Assembly: GCA_000230935.2 (NCBI GenBank)
Contig: AGIQ01000011.1
Location: 49,476 to 113,475, forward strand
DNA from: Mycolicibacterium rhodesiae JS60
Lineage (GTDB): Bacteria; Actinomycetota; Actinomycetes; Mycobacteriales; Mycobacteriaceae
Reading direction: 5' to 3'
DNA length: 64,000 nt
A program made the translations under genes and the position numbers. This document shows positions 55,155-64,000 of this stretch, piece by piece (within the stretch, counting starts at the first letter, position 1; each line of letters opens with the position of its first letter). The notes beneath the pieces are model-generated. The model was not told the DNA's origin and did no database searches. It was given only the letters and a program-made list of their open reading frames with translations.

Positions 55155-55197
55155 CCCCCATAATATCCGACGCTCACGAATTAATGACTCAGGACAC
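54072..55197 (-). mobile_element. IS630-family insertion sequence, complete copy
   Basis: The 1126-bp element starts GTGTCCTG and ends in the inverted sequence CAGGACAC. The terminal repeats match over about 24 bp with two mismatches (both extend into ATTAATTCGTG). TA lies on each side (54070-54071 and 55198-55199) within CTAG, the TA duplication and target expected for IS630. One transposase gene fills it. It interrupts the core order behind the Rv2732c-like gene. Confidence 0.9.
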
Positions 55198-55210
55198 TAG
55201 AAACACAGCG

Positions 55211-56959
<1,749 letters not shown>

Positions 56960-57115
56960 CGTGAACTCCTTGCCGTAGTTAAGGACGCTCGCCCAAGAAG
57001 CACGAACGGTGCCTGATTGCAAGAAGTATTTTTGGCCTTAACCGATGCAGACCCGTACGTAGTGCACTACTGCATTTCTTGAGGCGCTAGACGTACTTGG
57101 CGTGGTCGGCGAGGT

Positions 57116-57121
57116 GATGGA
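57116..57121. repeat. Left 6-bp target duplication of the IS21-family element
   Basis: GATGGA directly precedes the element's TGTCGG end and is repeated at 59287-59292 right after its CCGACA end. A 6-bp duplication is within the range for IS21 transposition and shows the element arrived here in one event. Confidence 0.88.
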
Positions 57122-57190
57122 TGTCGGTTCCGGTCGAAAATTGAGCAGGTAGTTCCGGTCGAAAAGTGAGCACCCTTCAACGTTTGGAGA

Positions 57191-58420
57191 GTGATCACTG
57201 TGGAGGATTGGGCTGAGATTCGCCGGTTGTACCGGTCGGAGAAGCTCTCGCAGGCCGAGATCGCCCGGCAGTTGGGCCTGGCGCGGAACACCGTGGCCAA
57301 CGCCGTGCGCTCGGATTCCCCGCCACGATATGAACGCCCGCCGGTGACGACCTCGGCGTGGGCGCAGATTGAGCCCGCGGTGCGTGCGGTGCTCAAGCAG
57401 TATCCGACGATGGCGGCGTCGGTGATCGCCGGGCGGGTCGGCTGGACGGGTGGGCATTCGTGGTTCAGCGAGAATGTTGCGCGGATCCGGCCGCAGTATG
57501 CGCCGGCCGATCCGTGTGATCGGCTGGTCCATCGTCCTGGTGAGCAGATCCAGTGCGATCTGTGGTTCCCCGGTGCGGTGGTGCCCGACCACGCTGGGGT
57601 GCTGCGCTCGTTTCCGGTCTTGGTGATGGTCGCCGCGTATTCACGGTTCATCGCCGCGTTGATGATCCCCTCGCGAGTCACCGGGGATCTGCTGGCAGGG
57701 ATGTGGCAGCTGCTCGCCGGCGGCATCGGGGCGGTCCCCCGAACATTGCTGTGGGACAACGAGTCCGGTATCGGCCAGCGGGGCCGTTTGGCCGACGGTT
57801 TCGCCGGGTTCTGCGGCGTGCTGGGAACCCGCCTGGTTCAGGCTCGACCCTATGACCCGGAAACCAAAGGGCTCGTGGAGCGGGCCAACGGGTATCTAGG
57901 GACCTCGTTTCTGCCCGGCCGGACGTTTCGCTCGCCAGCCGATTTCAACATCCAGCTGACCGACTGGCTGACCGTGAGGGCCAACACCCGCCGCCACGCC
58001 ACCACCACGGCGATCCCGGCTGAAGCACTTGCCGCGGACCGGGCGGCGATGACAGCGTTGCCGCCGGTGGCGCCAACGACAGGCACCACCTTCAGCACCC
58101 GACTGGGCCGGGACTACTACGTGACCGTGGGCGGCAACGCCTATTCGGTGCATCCGGAGGTGATCGGGCGGATGATCACCGTGACCGCCCATCTGGACCG
58201 TGTCGCGGCTGTCTGCGGTGACCGCAGGATCGCTGAACATCAACGGCTTTGGGGCACACACGGATTAGCAACTGATCCCGACCATCTGACTGCGGCGGCG
58301 TTGCTGCGGGAGCAGTTTCGCAATCGTCCCGCGGTGAGCAGCCATCTTGATGTCGAGGTCCAGGTCGCGGATCTGGGGACCTATGACGCGGCGTTCGGGA
58401 CCGGCGAGGAGGTCGCCTGA
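57191..58420 (+). CDS. istA: IS21-family transposase IstA
   Basis: The 409-residue transposase has an N-terminal helix-turn-helix (LYRSEKLSQAEIARQLGLAR, near 12-31) and an RNase H-like DDE core starting with GEQIQCDLWFPG (first Asp), followed by LLWDNESGIGQRGRL (second Asp) and PYDPETKGLVERANGYLG (Glu). The GTG start at 57191 is used. It ends TGATG with the istB start overlapping by one base. Confidence 0.93.
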   Translation: MITVEDWAEIRRLYRSEKLSQAEIARQLGLARNTVANAVRSDSPPRYERPPVTTSAWAQIEPAVRAVLKQYPTMAASVIAGRVGWTGGHSWFSENVARIRPQYAPADPCDRLVHRPGEQIQCDLWFPGAVVPDHAGVLRSFPVLVMVAAYSRFIAALMIPSRVTGDLLAGMWQLLAGGIGAVPRTLLWDNESGIGQRGRLADGFAGFCGVLGTRLVQARPYDPETKGLVERANGYLGTSFLPGRTFRSPADFNIQLTDWLTVRANTRRHATTTAIPAEALAADRAAMTALPPVAPTTGTTFSTRLGRDYYVTVGGNAYSVHPEVIGRMITVTAHLDRVAAVCGDRRIAEHQRLWGTHGLATDPDHLTAAALLREQFRNRPAVSSHLDVEVQVADLGTYDAAFGTGEEVA

Positions 58421-59232
58421 TGGCCACCAAACGTGCCCCGGCCCCCGGCGAGGCCGACAAGCTCATCACCCACCAATCCCGACTGCTGAAGGCACCGCGG
58501 ATTGCTGCGCACTATCACAGGCTGGCCGAACAGGGCCGGGAAGCTAACTGGTCGTTGGAGGACTACCAGGCCGCCGTGCTCGCCGTGGAGTCCAATGCTC
58601 GCGCGGAATCTGGTGCCCGTCAACGCATCCGCTATGCCGGGTTCCCGGCGATCAAGACGATCACCGACTTTGACTTCACCGCCCAGCCCGGCATCGACCG
58701 AGCCCAGATCGCCCGCCTGGAGGCCGGTGGCTGGCTGGCCGAGGCCCGCAACATCGTCCTGCTCGGCCCGCCGGGCACCGGCAAAACCCACCTGGCCACC
58801 GCGCTGGCGATCGCCGCTGCACAAGCCGGACACCGGGTCGCGTTCGCCCCGGCCACCGGATGGATCAGCCGGCTGGCCGAAGCCCACCGCATCGACCGCC
58901 TCGAAGCCGAACTGCGCAAAATCTCCCGCTACGGGCTGATCGTCATCGACGAGGTCGGCTACATCCCCTTCGATACCGAAGCGGCCAACCTGTTCTTCCA
59001 GCTGATCTCCACCCGATGTGAGAAATCCTCGGTCATCTTGACCTCCAACCTGCCGTTTTCCCGCTGGGGCCAAGTCTTCGGGGAGGCCACCATCGCCTCG
59101 GCGATGATCGACCGCATCGTGCACCACGCAGACGTCATCGCACTCAAAGGCGCCAGCTACCGCATCAAACACACCGCAATCGAGTCACTGCCCTCCGTCG
59201 AAGTCGACCGTCAGGCAGACTCAACCCCGTAA
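58420..59232 (+). CDS. istB: IS21-family transposition ATPase IstB
   Basis: The 270-residue AAA+ helper has Walker A LLGPPGTGKTHLATALA (near 110-126), Walker B YGLIVIDEVGYIPF (near 170) and a sensor segment SVILTSNLPFSRWGQVFGE. IstB assembles on target DNA and delivers it to IstA. Translation is coupled to istA. Confidence 0.95.
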   Translation: MATKRAPAPGEADKLITHQSRLLKAPRIAAHYHRLAEQGREANWSLEDYQAAVLAVESNARAESGARQRIRYAGFPAIKTITDFDFTAQPGIDRAQIARLEAGGWLAEARNIVLLGPPGTGKTHLATALAIAAAQAGHRVAFAPATGWISRLAEAHRIDRLEAELRKISRYGLIVIDEVGYIPFDTEAANLFFQLISTRCEKSSVILTSNLPFSRWGQVFGEATIASAMIDRIVHHADVIALKGASYRIKHTAIESLPSVEVDRQADSTP

Positions 59233-59286
59233 ATCTGCTCACTTTTCGACCGGAAGAAACTGCGCAGGATTCGACCGGAGCCGACA

Positions 59287-59292
59287 GATGGA
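59287..59292. repeat. Right 6-bp target duplication of the IS21-family element
   Basis: GATGGA, identical to the copy at 57116-57121, directly follows the right end of the element. Confidence 0.88.
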
Positions 59293-59787
59293 CAGCCTTC
59301 GGGAAATTGCCCCGATGCGAAGGGGACCTGGACACCACCAACCGGCTGATACTTCAGGGTTTCCGCTTGGGCGGCATCGATGGCGTCACAAAGCTTGTCG
59401 TAGTGCTCCCGCGAGGTTGTGCGTTCGCAGGGATCCCTGCCTCTACCAAGGCGTCGACCGGTTTTGGAAGCCTTCGATCAAGCATCTCAGTTCGGTGTAA
59501 CAGGCATTGAGCAGATTAACCATGCCCCCGCGTCAGCATTCAGTCGCGGGGGATCTGTCGCCCATAGGCGGGGGCGACTGTGGGGAAACCGACCGGGTGC
59601 TCGGAGTATCTGCGTGCATAGGCTGCGCCTGCCCGAACGCTGGTGAGGTTGGCGACGGTGTAGGCCTTGCGGTCGTCGGCGTCCCCGTTCATCCTCGGTG
59701 ACCCCGGCGCGCGGCCCTGGAAGGATCGGGAGACAAGAGCCGACTTCAACATGTTGATTTCATTGAGCCCTCCTGCGGCTCGCCACG
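59293..59787. other. About 500 bp without a convincing gene
   Basis: This stretch continues the sequence cut by the IS21-family element. Short frames on both strands exist (for example 59540-59839 minus, 99 residues ending in AYGRQIPRD), but none has a convincing ribosome site, length or family. Codon use looks mixed and the part near 59293-59510 could be the broken 3' portion of an older gene whose 5' part lies before 57116. I see no RNA gene. Confidence 0.4.
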
Positions 59788-60402
59788 CTAGGTCGATTCT
59801 GCGGTCAGTCGCGGGAATGGGCCGAACAATCTCCACCAAAGATCGAGTTCGACTTCAGTTGGCCGAGCCAAATCGGCTCCGCCAATATTTGTGTCGCACA
59901 TGGGAACCCACTGCTCATCAACAACGGTATTCGGGAGGAACACTCCCAGTCGGGGAGACTGCCGCAAGCCCCTGCCCAGTTGCCACCCGCTGTTAGATAA
60001 TGTCAATAGCCGCTGAGATAGGTGGAGCAGTGCGACGGCGTCGGCTGGTCTTTGCTGTTGGCTGCGGAGGTGGACGAGGTGGGGCTCCCAGGCGGAACCG
60101 TCGAACTTCTTTAGGCTCACTGAGTGGATCACCTCGTCCCGCTCGCTTAGTGCCACCCTTACGGCGTCGACCCATTCGACGAGGTCCGATCCGCTGGTCG
60201 TTGCATGAGACGGGAGATTCGGCGCTGACCCGCACCTTCGTATGTGCCGAGCTAGTTCCCGGACTTGTTTCTTTCCGGGGTACTCGTAGAGGTCAGCGGC
60301 AACCAATCGGACGACGTTTTCGAGTCGTCCAGCGCCGATCACGACCGCCCCCAACGCGTGGACCGCATCGGCGGGAACTCCCGCGATGTCCTGGCACTTC
60401 AC
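59788..60402 (-). CDS. Unknown protein (204 residues) in the mobile region
   Basis: I do not recognise this protein. It is predicted soluble and mainly helical, with HALGAVVIGAGRLENVVRLV at the N-terminus, DLVEWVDAVRVALSERDEVI in the middle and LLHLSQRLLTLSNSGWQLGR near 150. No membrane segment or enzyme motif is visible. Start GTG 60402. Composition is less GC-skewed than the core genes, in keeping with acquisition. Confidence 0.55.
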   Translation of the reverse strand: MKCQDIAGVPADAVHALGAVVIGAGRLENVVRLVAADLYEYPGKKQVRELARHIRRCGSAPNLPSHATTSGSDLVEWVDAVRVALSERDEVIHSVSLKKFDGSAWEPHLVHLRSQQQRPADAVALLHLSQRLLTLSNSGWQLGRGLRQSPRLGVFLPNTVVDEQWVPMCDTNIGGADLARPTEVELDLWWRLFGPFPRLTAEST

Positions 60403-60512
60403 GGCGTAAGAGGCTACGCGAACCAGCGAAACAGCACGGGTGTACCGGGCAGAACGGCAATGTCAGCGATCCAGTGCGCTCACCCTTCAGGCCATCAAAC
60501 TAGCCTGCAACT

Positions 60513-60887
60513 ATGCCGACGACGTTGCATCCTGACGCCGTGGTCGTTCGTGGCGGTGTTGGTCGTGACTACGAATCGCTCGAAGGGCCATTGGCTGCAG
60601 CGAATCGTGCAGGCTGGGGCAATGTGTTGTCGGTGCAAGCTGACATTGCCTGCACCGATGATGGACCAGGCCTCACGCTTGAGGAACTCTGCTCAGTCCT
60701 TCCGCACAACCAAGTGCAGGTGTCAACTGTCGGCACGTTGACAGTGGCCGGAATCGAACTCATCCTGGATACCTCCCGAGGTCAAGGCCCTAATCACCAC
60801 CATGCAGTGCTCCGAGAACCCGTAGAGGAGTCCGCGTTGACTTTTATCCGGTGCTTTTCCGAGCCCCGACGAAACCCTGCGAAATAG
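60513..60887 (+). CDS. Unknown protein (124 residues)
   Basis: I do not recognise this small protein. It contains a hydrophobic beta-rich centre (VQVSTVGTLTVAGIELILDT, residues about 68-87) and a His cluster (GQGPNHHHAVLREP). It lies 15 nt before the next small gene on the same strand and the two probably form an operon. Start ATG 60513. Confidence 0.5.
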   Translation: MPTTLHPDAVVVRGGVGRDYESLEGPLAAANRAGWGNVLSVQADIACTDDGPGLTLEELCSVLPHNQVQVSTVGTLTVAGIELILDTSRGQGPNHHHAVLREPVEESALTFIRCFSEPRRNPAK

Positions 60888-60902
60888 GAAAGGAGATTCG
60901 AC

Positions 60903-61259
60903 ATGAAGCGCATCGATGTCGACTTCAATATGATCGTCTATGGCGACATGGTGCTTGCTGACCCAGACTTCGCCTCCGAAGAATTACAGCTTGGCGACTG
61001 GGTGGAGGCCGTTGACTTCGCGGATCCCGACATGCGGTTCACCGGCCAGGTCGCCGACTTCGACGATGCAGGAATGGCGTACCTCCGAATTAATTGGTCG
61101 GAACCGCTCGCAGAGGACCCCGTGATCCAGGTAAACCGGGTTTCGGCTCCGGCGACTCAGGGAATCGGTGTCCGCAACGAAGGCCAGGTCACGTTCGGCA
61201 ATAACCGTTCAGCTCCACCCTGGGGCTTTGATGTATCGCACCTGCCTAAGACGGGGTAA
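60903..61259 (+). CDS. Unknown acidic protein (118 residues)
   Basis: A small acidic protein with repeated Asp-rich beta segments (DFNMIVYGDMVLADPDFASE; FTGQVADFDDAGMAYLRINW), reminiscent of small barrel folds, but without a family I can name. A strong ribosome site, AAAGGAG, lies before ATG 60903. It overlaps the convergent gene at 61246-61608 by 14 nt. Confidence 0.6.
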   Translation: MKRIDVDFNMIVYGDMVLADPDFASEELQLGDWVEAVDFADPDMRFTGQVADFDDAGMAYLRINWSEPLAEDPVIQVNRVSAPATQGIGVRNEGQVTFGNNRSAPPWGFDVSHLPKTG

Positions 61260-61608
61260 CTCGTTCCGGCGCGATGTTTAGACCTTCCATGAACTTCTGC
61301 CGCATGTGACGGGGAACCGCGAAGCCAATCCTTTGTAGTCGGCAGTTGCTAATGATGCAGTCCATGAGGCCGACGGCGCCGATGACGTGGACACGGTCGC
61401 CGAGATCCCAAAGCACGGCGTCGGTATCGCCGTCGATGGCTGAGTCCTGCAAGACGGTGCGATCGAGCAGTCCGATGACGGCAGGTCCGATGATGTTGCA
61501 GTTTTCGAACCGGACGCCTTGAATAAGGTCGCTCACGACGGTGAGATCTGCGATACGTATAGCCCGGTTGCTGATCGTCGTACGGATCACCGGCTCGTTT
61601 CCGTCCAT
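61246..61608 (-). CDS. Unknown protein with pentapeptide/beta-helix-like strands
   Basis: A 120-residue protein. Segments such as LIQGVRFENCNIIGPAVIGL, LQDSAIDGD and GLMDCIISNCRLQRIGFAV repeat a strand-turn pattern with N/C/D at turns, like a short right-handed beta-helix. No catalytic motif. Start ATG 61608. It is convergent with the preceding gene and 102 nt from the integrase remnant. Confidence 0.55.
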   Translation of the reverse strand: MDGNEPVIRTTISNRAIRIADLTVVSDLIQGVRFENCNIIGPAVIGLLDRTVLQDSAIDGDTDAVLWDLGDRVHVIGAVGLMDCIISNCRLQRIGFAVPRHMRQKFMEGLNIAPERVTPS

Positions 61609-61710
61609 GGGCAGATTCTAGTCTTGGACGTTCTTACGCCTAGACAGAACGGTGGTCAGCGTGCTCGGCACGCCCGCACAGTAGGGACCAGGCACAAGTG
61701 GGAGGATCTA

Positions 61711-62158
61711 CTATTTACCAGTCGCTTCGTCCATCGCCGCCGCCAGGTTGTCAAAGTCATCAGGCAGCATATGGGAGTACACCCGCAGTGTCGTCGTGGC
61801 GTCCTTGTGTCCCAACAGCTTTTGAGCCGTCACTACCGACGCGCCCTGAGCCAGCGCCAGCGATCCGGTGGTGTGCCGCAACGTCTTAATGCTAATCCCC
61901 GTCAATCCGGCACCTTCGCAAGCCTTATCGGAGCGCCACCGGAAATAGCTGTTCCGCATCGGCCCGCCATCTGGTGCCGGGAACAGGTATTGGTCTGACG
62001 CTCGGTCTGCAATGACGCCTTTGAGTGTGTCCGCTAGGGCTGTCGTCAAGATCGGCACCGAGCGTGCCTGGTGTGTCTTGGCGGTGCCCTCTTTGAGCCC
62101 TTCGCCAGTCACCCGGGCGACAGCGTTTGACACCAGAATGCGCCGACGCTCTAGCCCA
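61711..62158 (-). pseudogene. Tyrosine recombinase (phage/island integrase), C-terminal remnant
   Basis: About 149 residues of the catalytic domain remain: KTHQARSVPI with the first Arg region, SIKTLRHTTGSLALAQGASV with R-H, KLLGHKDATTTLRVYSHM with G-H and the nucleophile Tyr. The N-terminal two thirds are gone; the frame upstream runs into an IS1380-family end near 62159. This points to a former integrative element or prophage at this place. No tRNA or att repeat is visible in the window. Confidence 0.8.
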
Positions 62159-63840
62159 GATTTTTCGCGGATTGTCGCTGGTGAGGGTGTGTAGATAAGC
62201 GAAAGTGCCTGTCCTTCAAGGGATAATTGGACTTCTCTACGGTTCAATCAACCCATTGGGAAGGCACTTCGCAGGTGAAGAATATCGCGGCCGCATCGCG
62301 GGTGAAAGTGTCGGCCGACGGCCACGGGGTCGTGTCGCACGCCGGCATGGCGATGTTACGTGAGCTCGCCGACCGGACTGGGTTGTCAGCGCAGGTCACC
62401 GCGTTGGCCGACACCTACCGCGGCCCGTGGGCGTATTCGCCCGGCGAGGTGTTCGCCGATCTGGCCGCGGCGGTGGCCGACGGCGCGGACTGCATCGACG
62501 GGGTCGGACAACTGTGCGGCGACCGCGAGCACGCGTTCGGCGCGAAAGCCTCCACGACCACGATGTGGCGGCTGGTCGATGAGCGCATCGACACCGCACA
62601 CCTGCCCGCGGTGCAGGCGGCCCGCGCCACGGCGCGTGCGGCGGCCTGGGCCGCCGGCGCGGCCCCCGCACCGGGTGGCTGGCTGCACATCGACATCGAC
62701 GCCACCCTGGTGATCGACCACTCCGACAACAAGCACGGCGCGACGTCGACCTGGAAGAAGTCGTTCGGGCATCATCCGCTGCTGGCGTTCCTGGACCGCC
62801 CCGAGATCGCCGGCGGGGAAGCCCTGGCCGGGCTGCTGCGCAGCGGCAATGCCGGCTCCAACACCGCCAGCGACCACATCATCGTCCTGCAGCAGGCGCT
62901 GGCAGCGCTGCCCGCGGCGTGGCGGCCAGACCCGAGTCGTGGCGATGATCCCGACCGGCCGCAGGTGCTGGTGCGTTGCGACACCGCCGGAGCCACCCAC
63001 CGATTCGCCGACGCCTGCCGCGAGCAGGGGGTCGGATTCTCCTTCGGCTACCCCGTCGACGCGCGGGTCCAGGACGCCGTGGACACGCTCAACCTCGCCG
63101 AGGGCTGGTACCCGGCCATCGACACCGACGGTGGCCTCCGCGACGGCGCCTGGGTCGCCGAGGCCACCACCCTGGTCAACCTCAACAGCTGGCCGCCGAG
63201 CACCCGGCTGATCCTGCGCAAGGAGCCCCCATCCCGGCGCCCAGTTGCGGTTCACCGACATCGACGGGATGCGGGTCACCGCGTTCATCACCGACACACC
63301 CACCGGTGTCGTGGCCGGTCAGGTCGCCGGCCTGGAGTTGCGGCACCGCTAGCACGCCCGCGTCGAGGACCGCATCCGCGAACTGAAGGCCACCGGCCTG
63401 CGCAACCTGCCGTGTCAGTCCTTCTGGGCCAACGCCGCCTGGCTGGAGATCGTGCTGGCCGCCGCCGACCTGGTCACCTGGTGCCGCCTGCTCGGATTCC
63501 GAAACGATCCCGGCCTGGCCCGCGCCGAGATCACCACGTTCCGCTACCGCGTGCTGCACGTCGCCGCCCGCATCACCCGAGGTGCGCGCCAGCTGCGGCT
63601 GCGCATCGATGCCACCTGGCGCTGGGCCGCCCAGATCGCGACCGCCTGGCAGACCATCCGCACCGCCTTCGGATAACCGAAGACCTCCCTGACCGACCGA
63701 TCACGAAAGACCCACTGGCCCTGGGAAAGCCCGCCCCACCCGGCGACACGGGACCACCCCGCACGCCCGGCGACCACAGAACCCAACTCGCAACCCACTC
63801 GGCCGCTGATTCCAACCGGCATCACCTTCGACGAAAGATC
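62159..63840 (+). mobile_element. IS1380-family element, decayed
   Basis: Possible ends are GATTTTTCGCGGA (62159-62171) and the inverted TCGACGAAAGATC (63828-63840), which match at 10 of 13 positions. The exact borders are uncertain. It interrupts the integrase gene on its left side. Its transposase is broken. The second IS630-family copy sits six bases past its right end. Confidence 0.65.
62275..63676 (+). pseudogene. IS1380-family transposase with frameshift and premature stop
   Basis: From GTG 62275 the protein reads as an IS1380-type DDE transposase (WLHIDIDATLVIDHSDNKHG; KKSFGHHPLLAFLDRPEIAG; VLVRCDTAGATHRFADACRE). Near 63224, after LILRKE, a one-base loss shifts the frame. The true frame resumes as LRFTDIDGMRVTAFITDTPT, meets a TAG at 63350-63352 (expected Gln in RHRQHARVEDRI) and ends as intact sequence at TAA 63674-63676. 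Two independent lesions show the gene is dead. Confidence 0.85.
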
Positions 63841-63847
63841 GAGGCTA

Positions 63848-64000
63848 TTGTCCTGAGTCATTAATTCGTGAGCGTCGGATATTATGGGGGATGCCATCTC
63901 CCCGCGCTGCTGAGATCGTGTTGACAGATGACGAACGCGCCGAGTTGGAGGGCTGGATACGCCGACGCAACAGTGCTGCTGGATTGGCACTGCGGGCGCG
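63848..64000 (+). mobile_element. IS630-family insertion sequence, second copy, cut by window end
   Basis: From 63849 to the window end the DNA is identical to the first copy (reverse complement of 55051-55196), differing only in the first base (T instead of G after the TA at 63846-63847). Orientation is opposite to the first copy. Only about 150 bp are in view. Confidence 0.9.
63891..64000 (+). CDS. IS630-family transposase, N-terminal fragment at window end
   Basis: ATG 63891 opens the same protein as the first copy (MPSPRAAEIVLTDDERAELE and on), with 36 codons present before the window ends. The ribosome site is ATGGGGGATG, weak as in the first copy. Confidence 0.9.
   Translation, partial: MPSPRAAEIVLTDDERAELEGWIRRRNSAAGLALRA

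Larger units (their letters stand above)
57122..59286 (+). mobile_element. IS21-family insertion sequence, complete
   Basis: The 2165-bp element has TGTCGG...CCGACA ends and terminal inverted repeats of about 51 bp. Both ends contain TTCCGGTCGAAAA and AAGTGAGCA as subrepeats, the multiple-repeat end structure of IS21. It carries istA and istB with a one-base overlap and is flanked by GATGGA duplications. All parts are intact, so it may be active. It separates the repeat-protein gene from the small unknown genes. Confidence 0.93.

Noticed and set aside
54072..55197. A plus-strand gene inside the IS630-family element (54676-55200)
   Set aside because: It is the antisense shadow of the transposase, Ser/Arg-rich and without a ribosome site.

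Overview
The window is high-GC actinobacterial DNA and almost certainly comes from a fast-growing mycobacterium (Mycolicibacterium-like). The ftsK end, argA, pgsA3, clgR, pspA, pspM, ephG, a glycosyltransferase, a DUF3046 gene, recA, recX, miaB and an Rv2732c-like gene follow the M. tuberculosis Rv2748c-Rv2732c neighbourhood closely. recA carries an intein at the site used by M. leprae, not the one used by M. tuberculosis. Family and Rv assignments are from memory of the families, not from a search.

Layout. (1) 1-9.8 kb, conserved core: ftsK 3' end, argA, pgsA3-cinA, the clgR-pspA-pspM envelope-stress unit behind a SigE-type promoter, a DUF5313 gene whose start codon looks lost, ephG, a glycosyltransferase, DUF3046, an alpha/beta hydrolase, and recA(intein)-recX behind a LexA box and a PafBC-type promoter. 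(2) 9.8-48.6 kb, a catabolic island of about 38 kb between recX and the glutamate transporter: an LLM flavin oxidoreductase, three tandem DapB-like reductases, three P450s, a Baeyer-Villiger-type monooxygenase, a Rieske oxygenase, a Zn-ADH, an ALDH, several SDRs (one mycofactocin type), two acyl-CoA ligases, four acyl-CoA dehydrogenases in one operon, a crotonase, two thiolase-like proteins, two amidohydrolases, and two TetR and one GntR regulators. (3) 48.6-54.0 kb, core again: gluDCBA (glutamate ABC importer), miaB and an Rv2732c-like membrane protein. (4) 54.0-64.0 kb, a mobile scrapyard: an IS630-family copy, a large Gly/Pro/Ala repeat protein, an intact IS21-family element with 6-bp target duplications, four small unknown genes, an integrase remnant cut by a decayed IS1380-family element, and a second IS630-family copy in opposite orientation running off the window.

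How the island may work. P450 and Rieske hydroxylation, alcohol and aldehyde oxidation, Baeyer-Villiger oxidation, hydrolysis, CoA activation and beta-oxidation by paired acyl-CoA dehydrogenases, crotonase and thiolases together suggest breakdown of a cyclic, isoprenoid or steroid-like compound. The substrate cannot be read from the sequence. The most interesting regulatory signal is a recurrent 24-bp inverted repeat, TTACAT-N12-ATGTAA, found at six intergenic places between 17.6 and 30.0 kb plus one weaker match at 42.7 kb. It sits in front of the Zn-ADH, tetR/diiron-like hydrolase, BVMO/acyl-CoA ligase and phosphotransferase/P450 promoters, and would tie these units into one regulon, probably under the TetR at 17.8-18.4 kb.

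Accessory end. The two IS630-family copies are identical over about 150 bp and point outward from an 8.6-kb segment of genes I cannot assign, so that segment may have moved as a unit.
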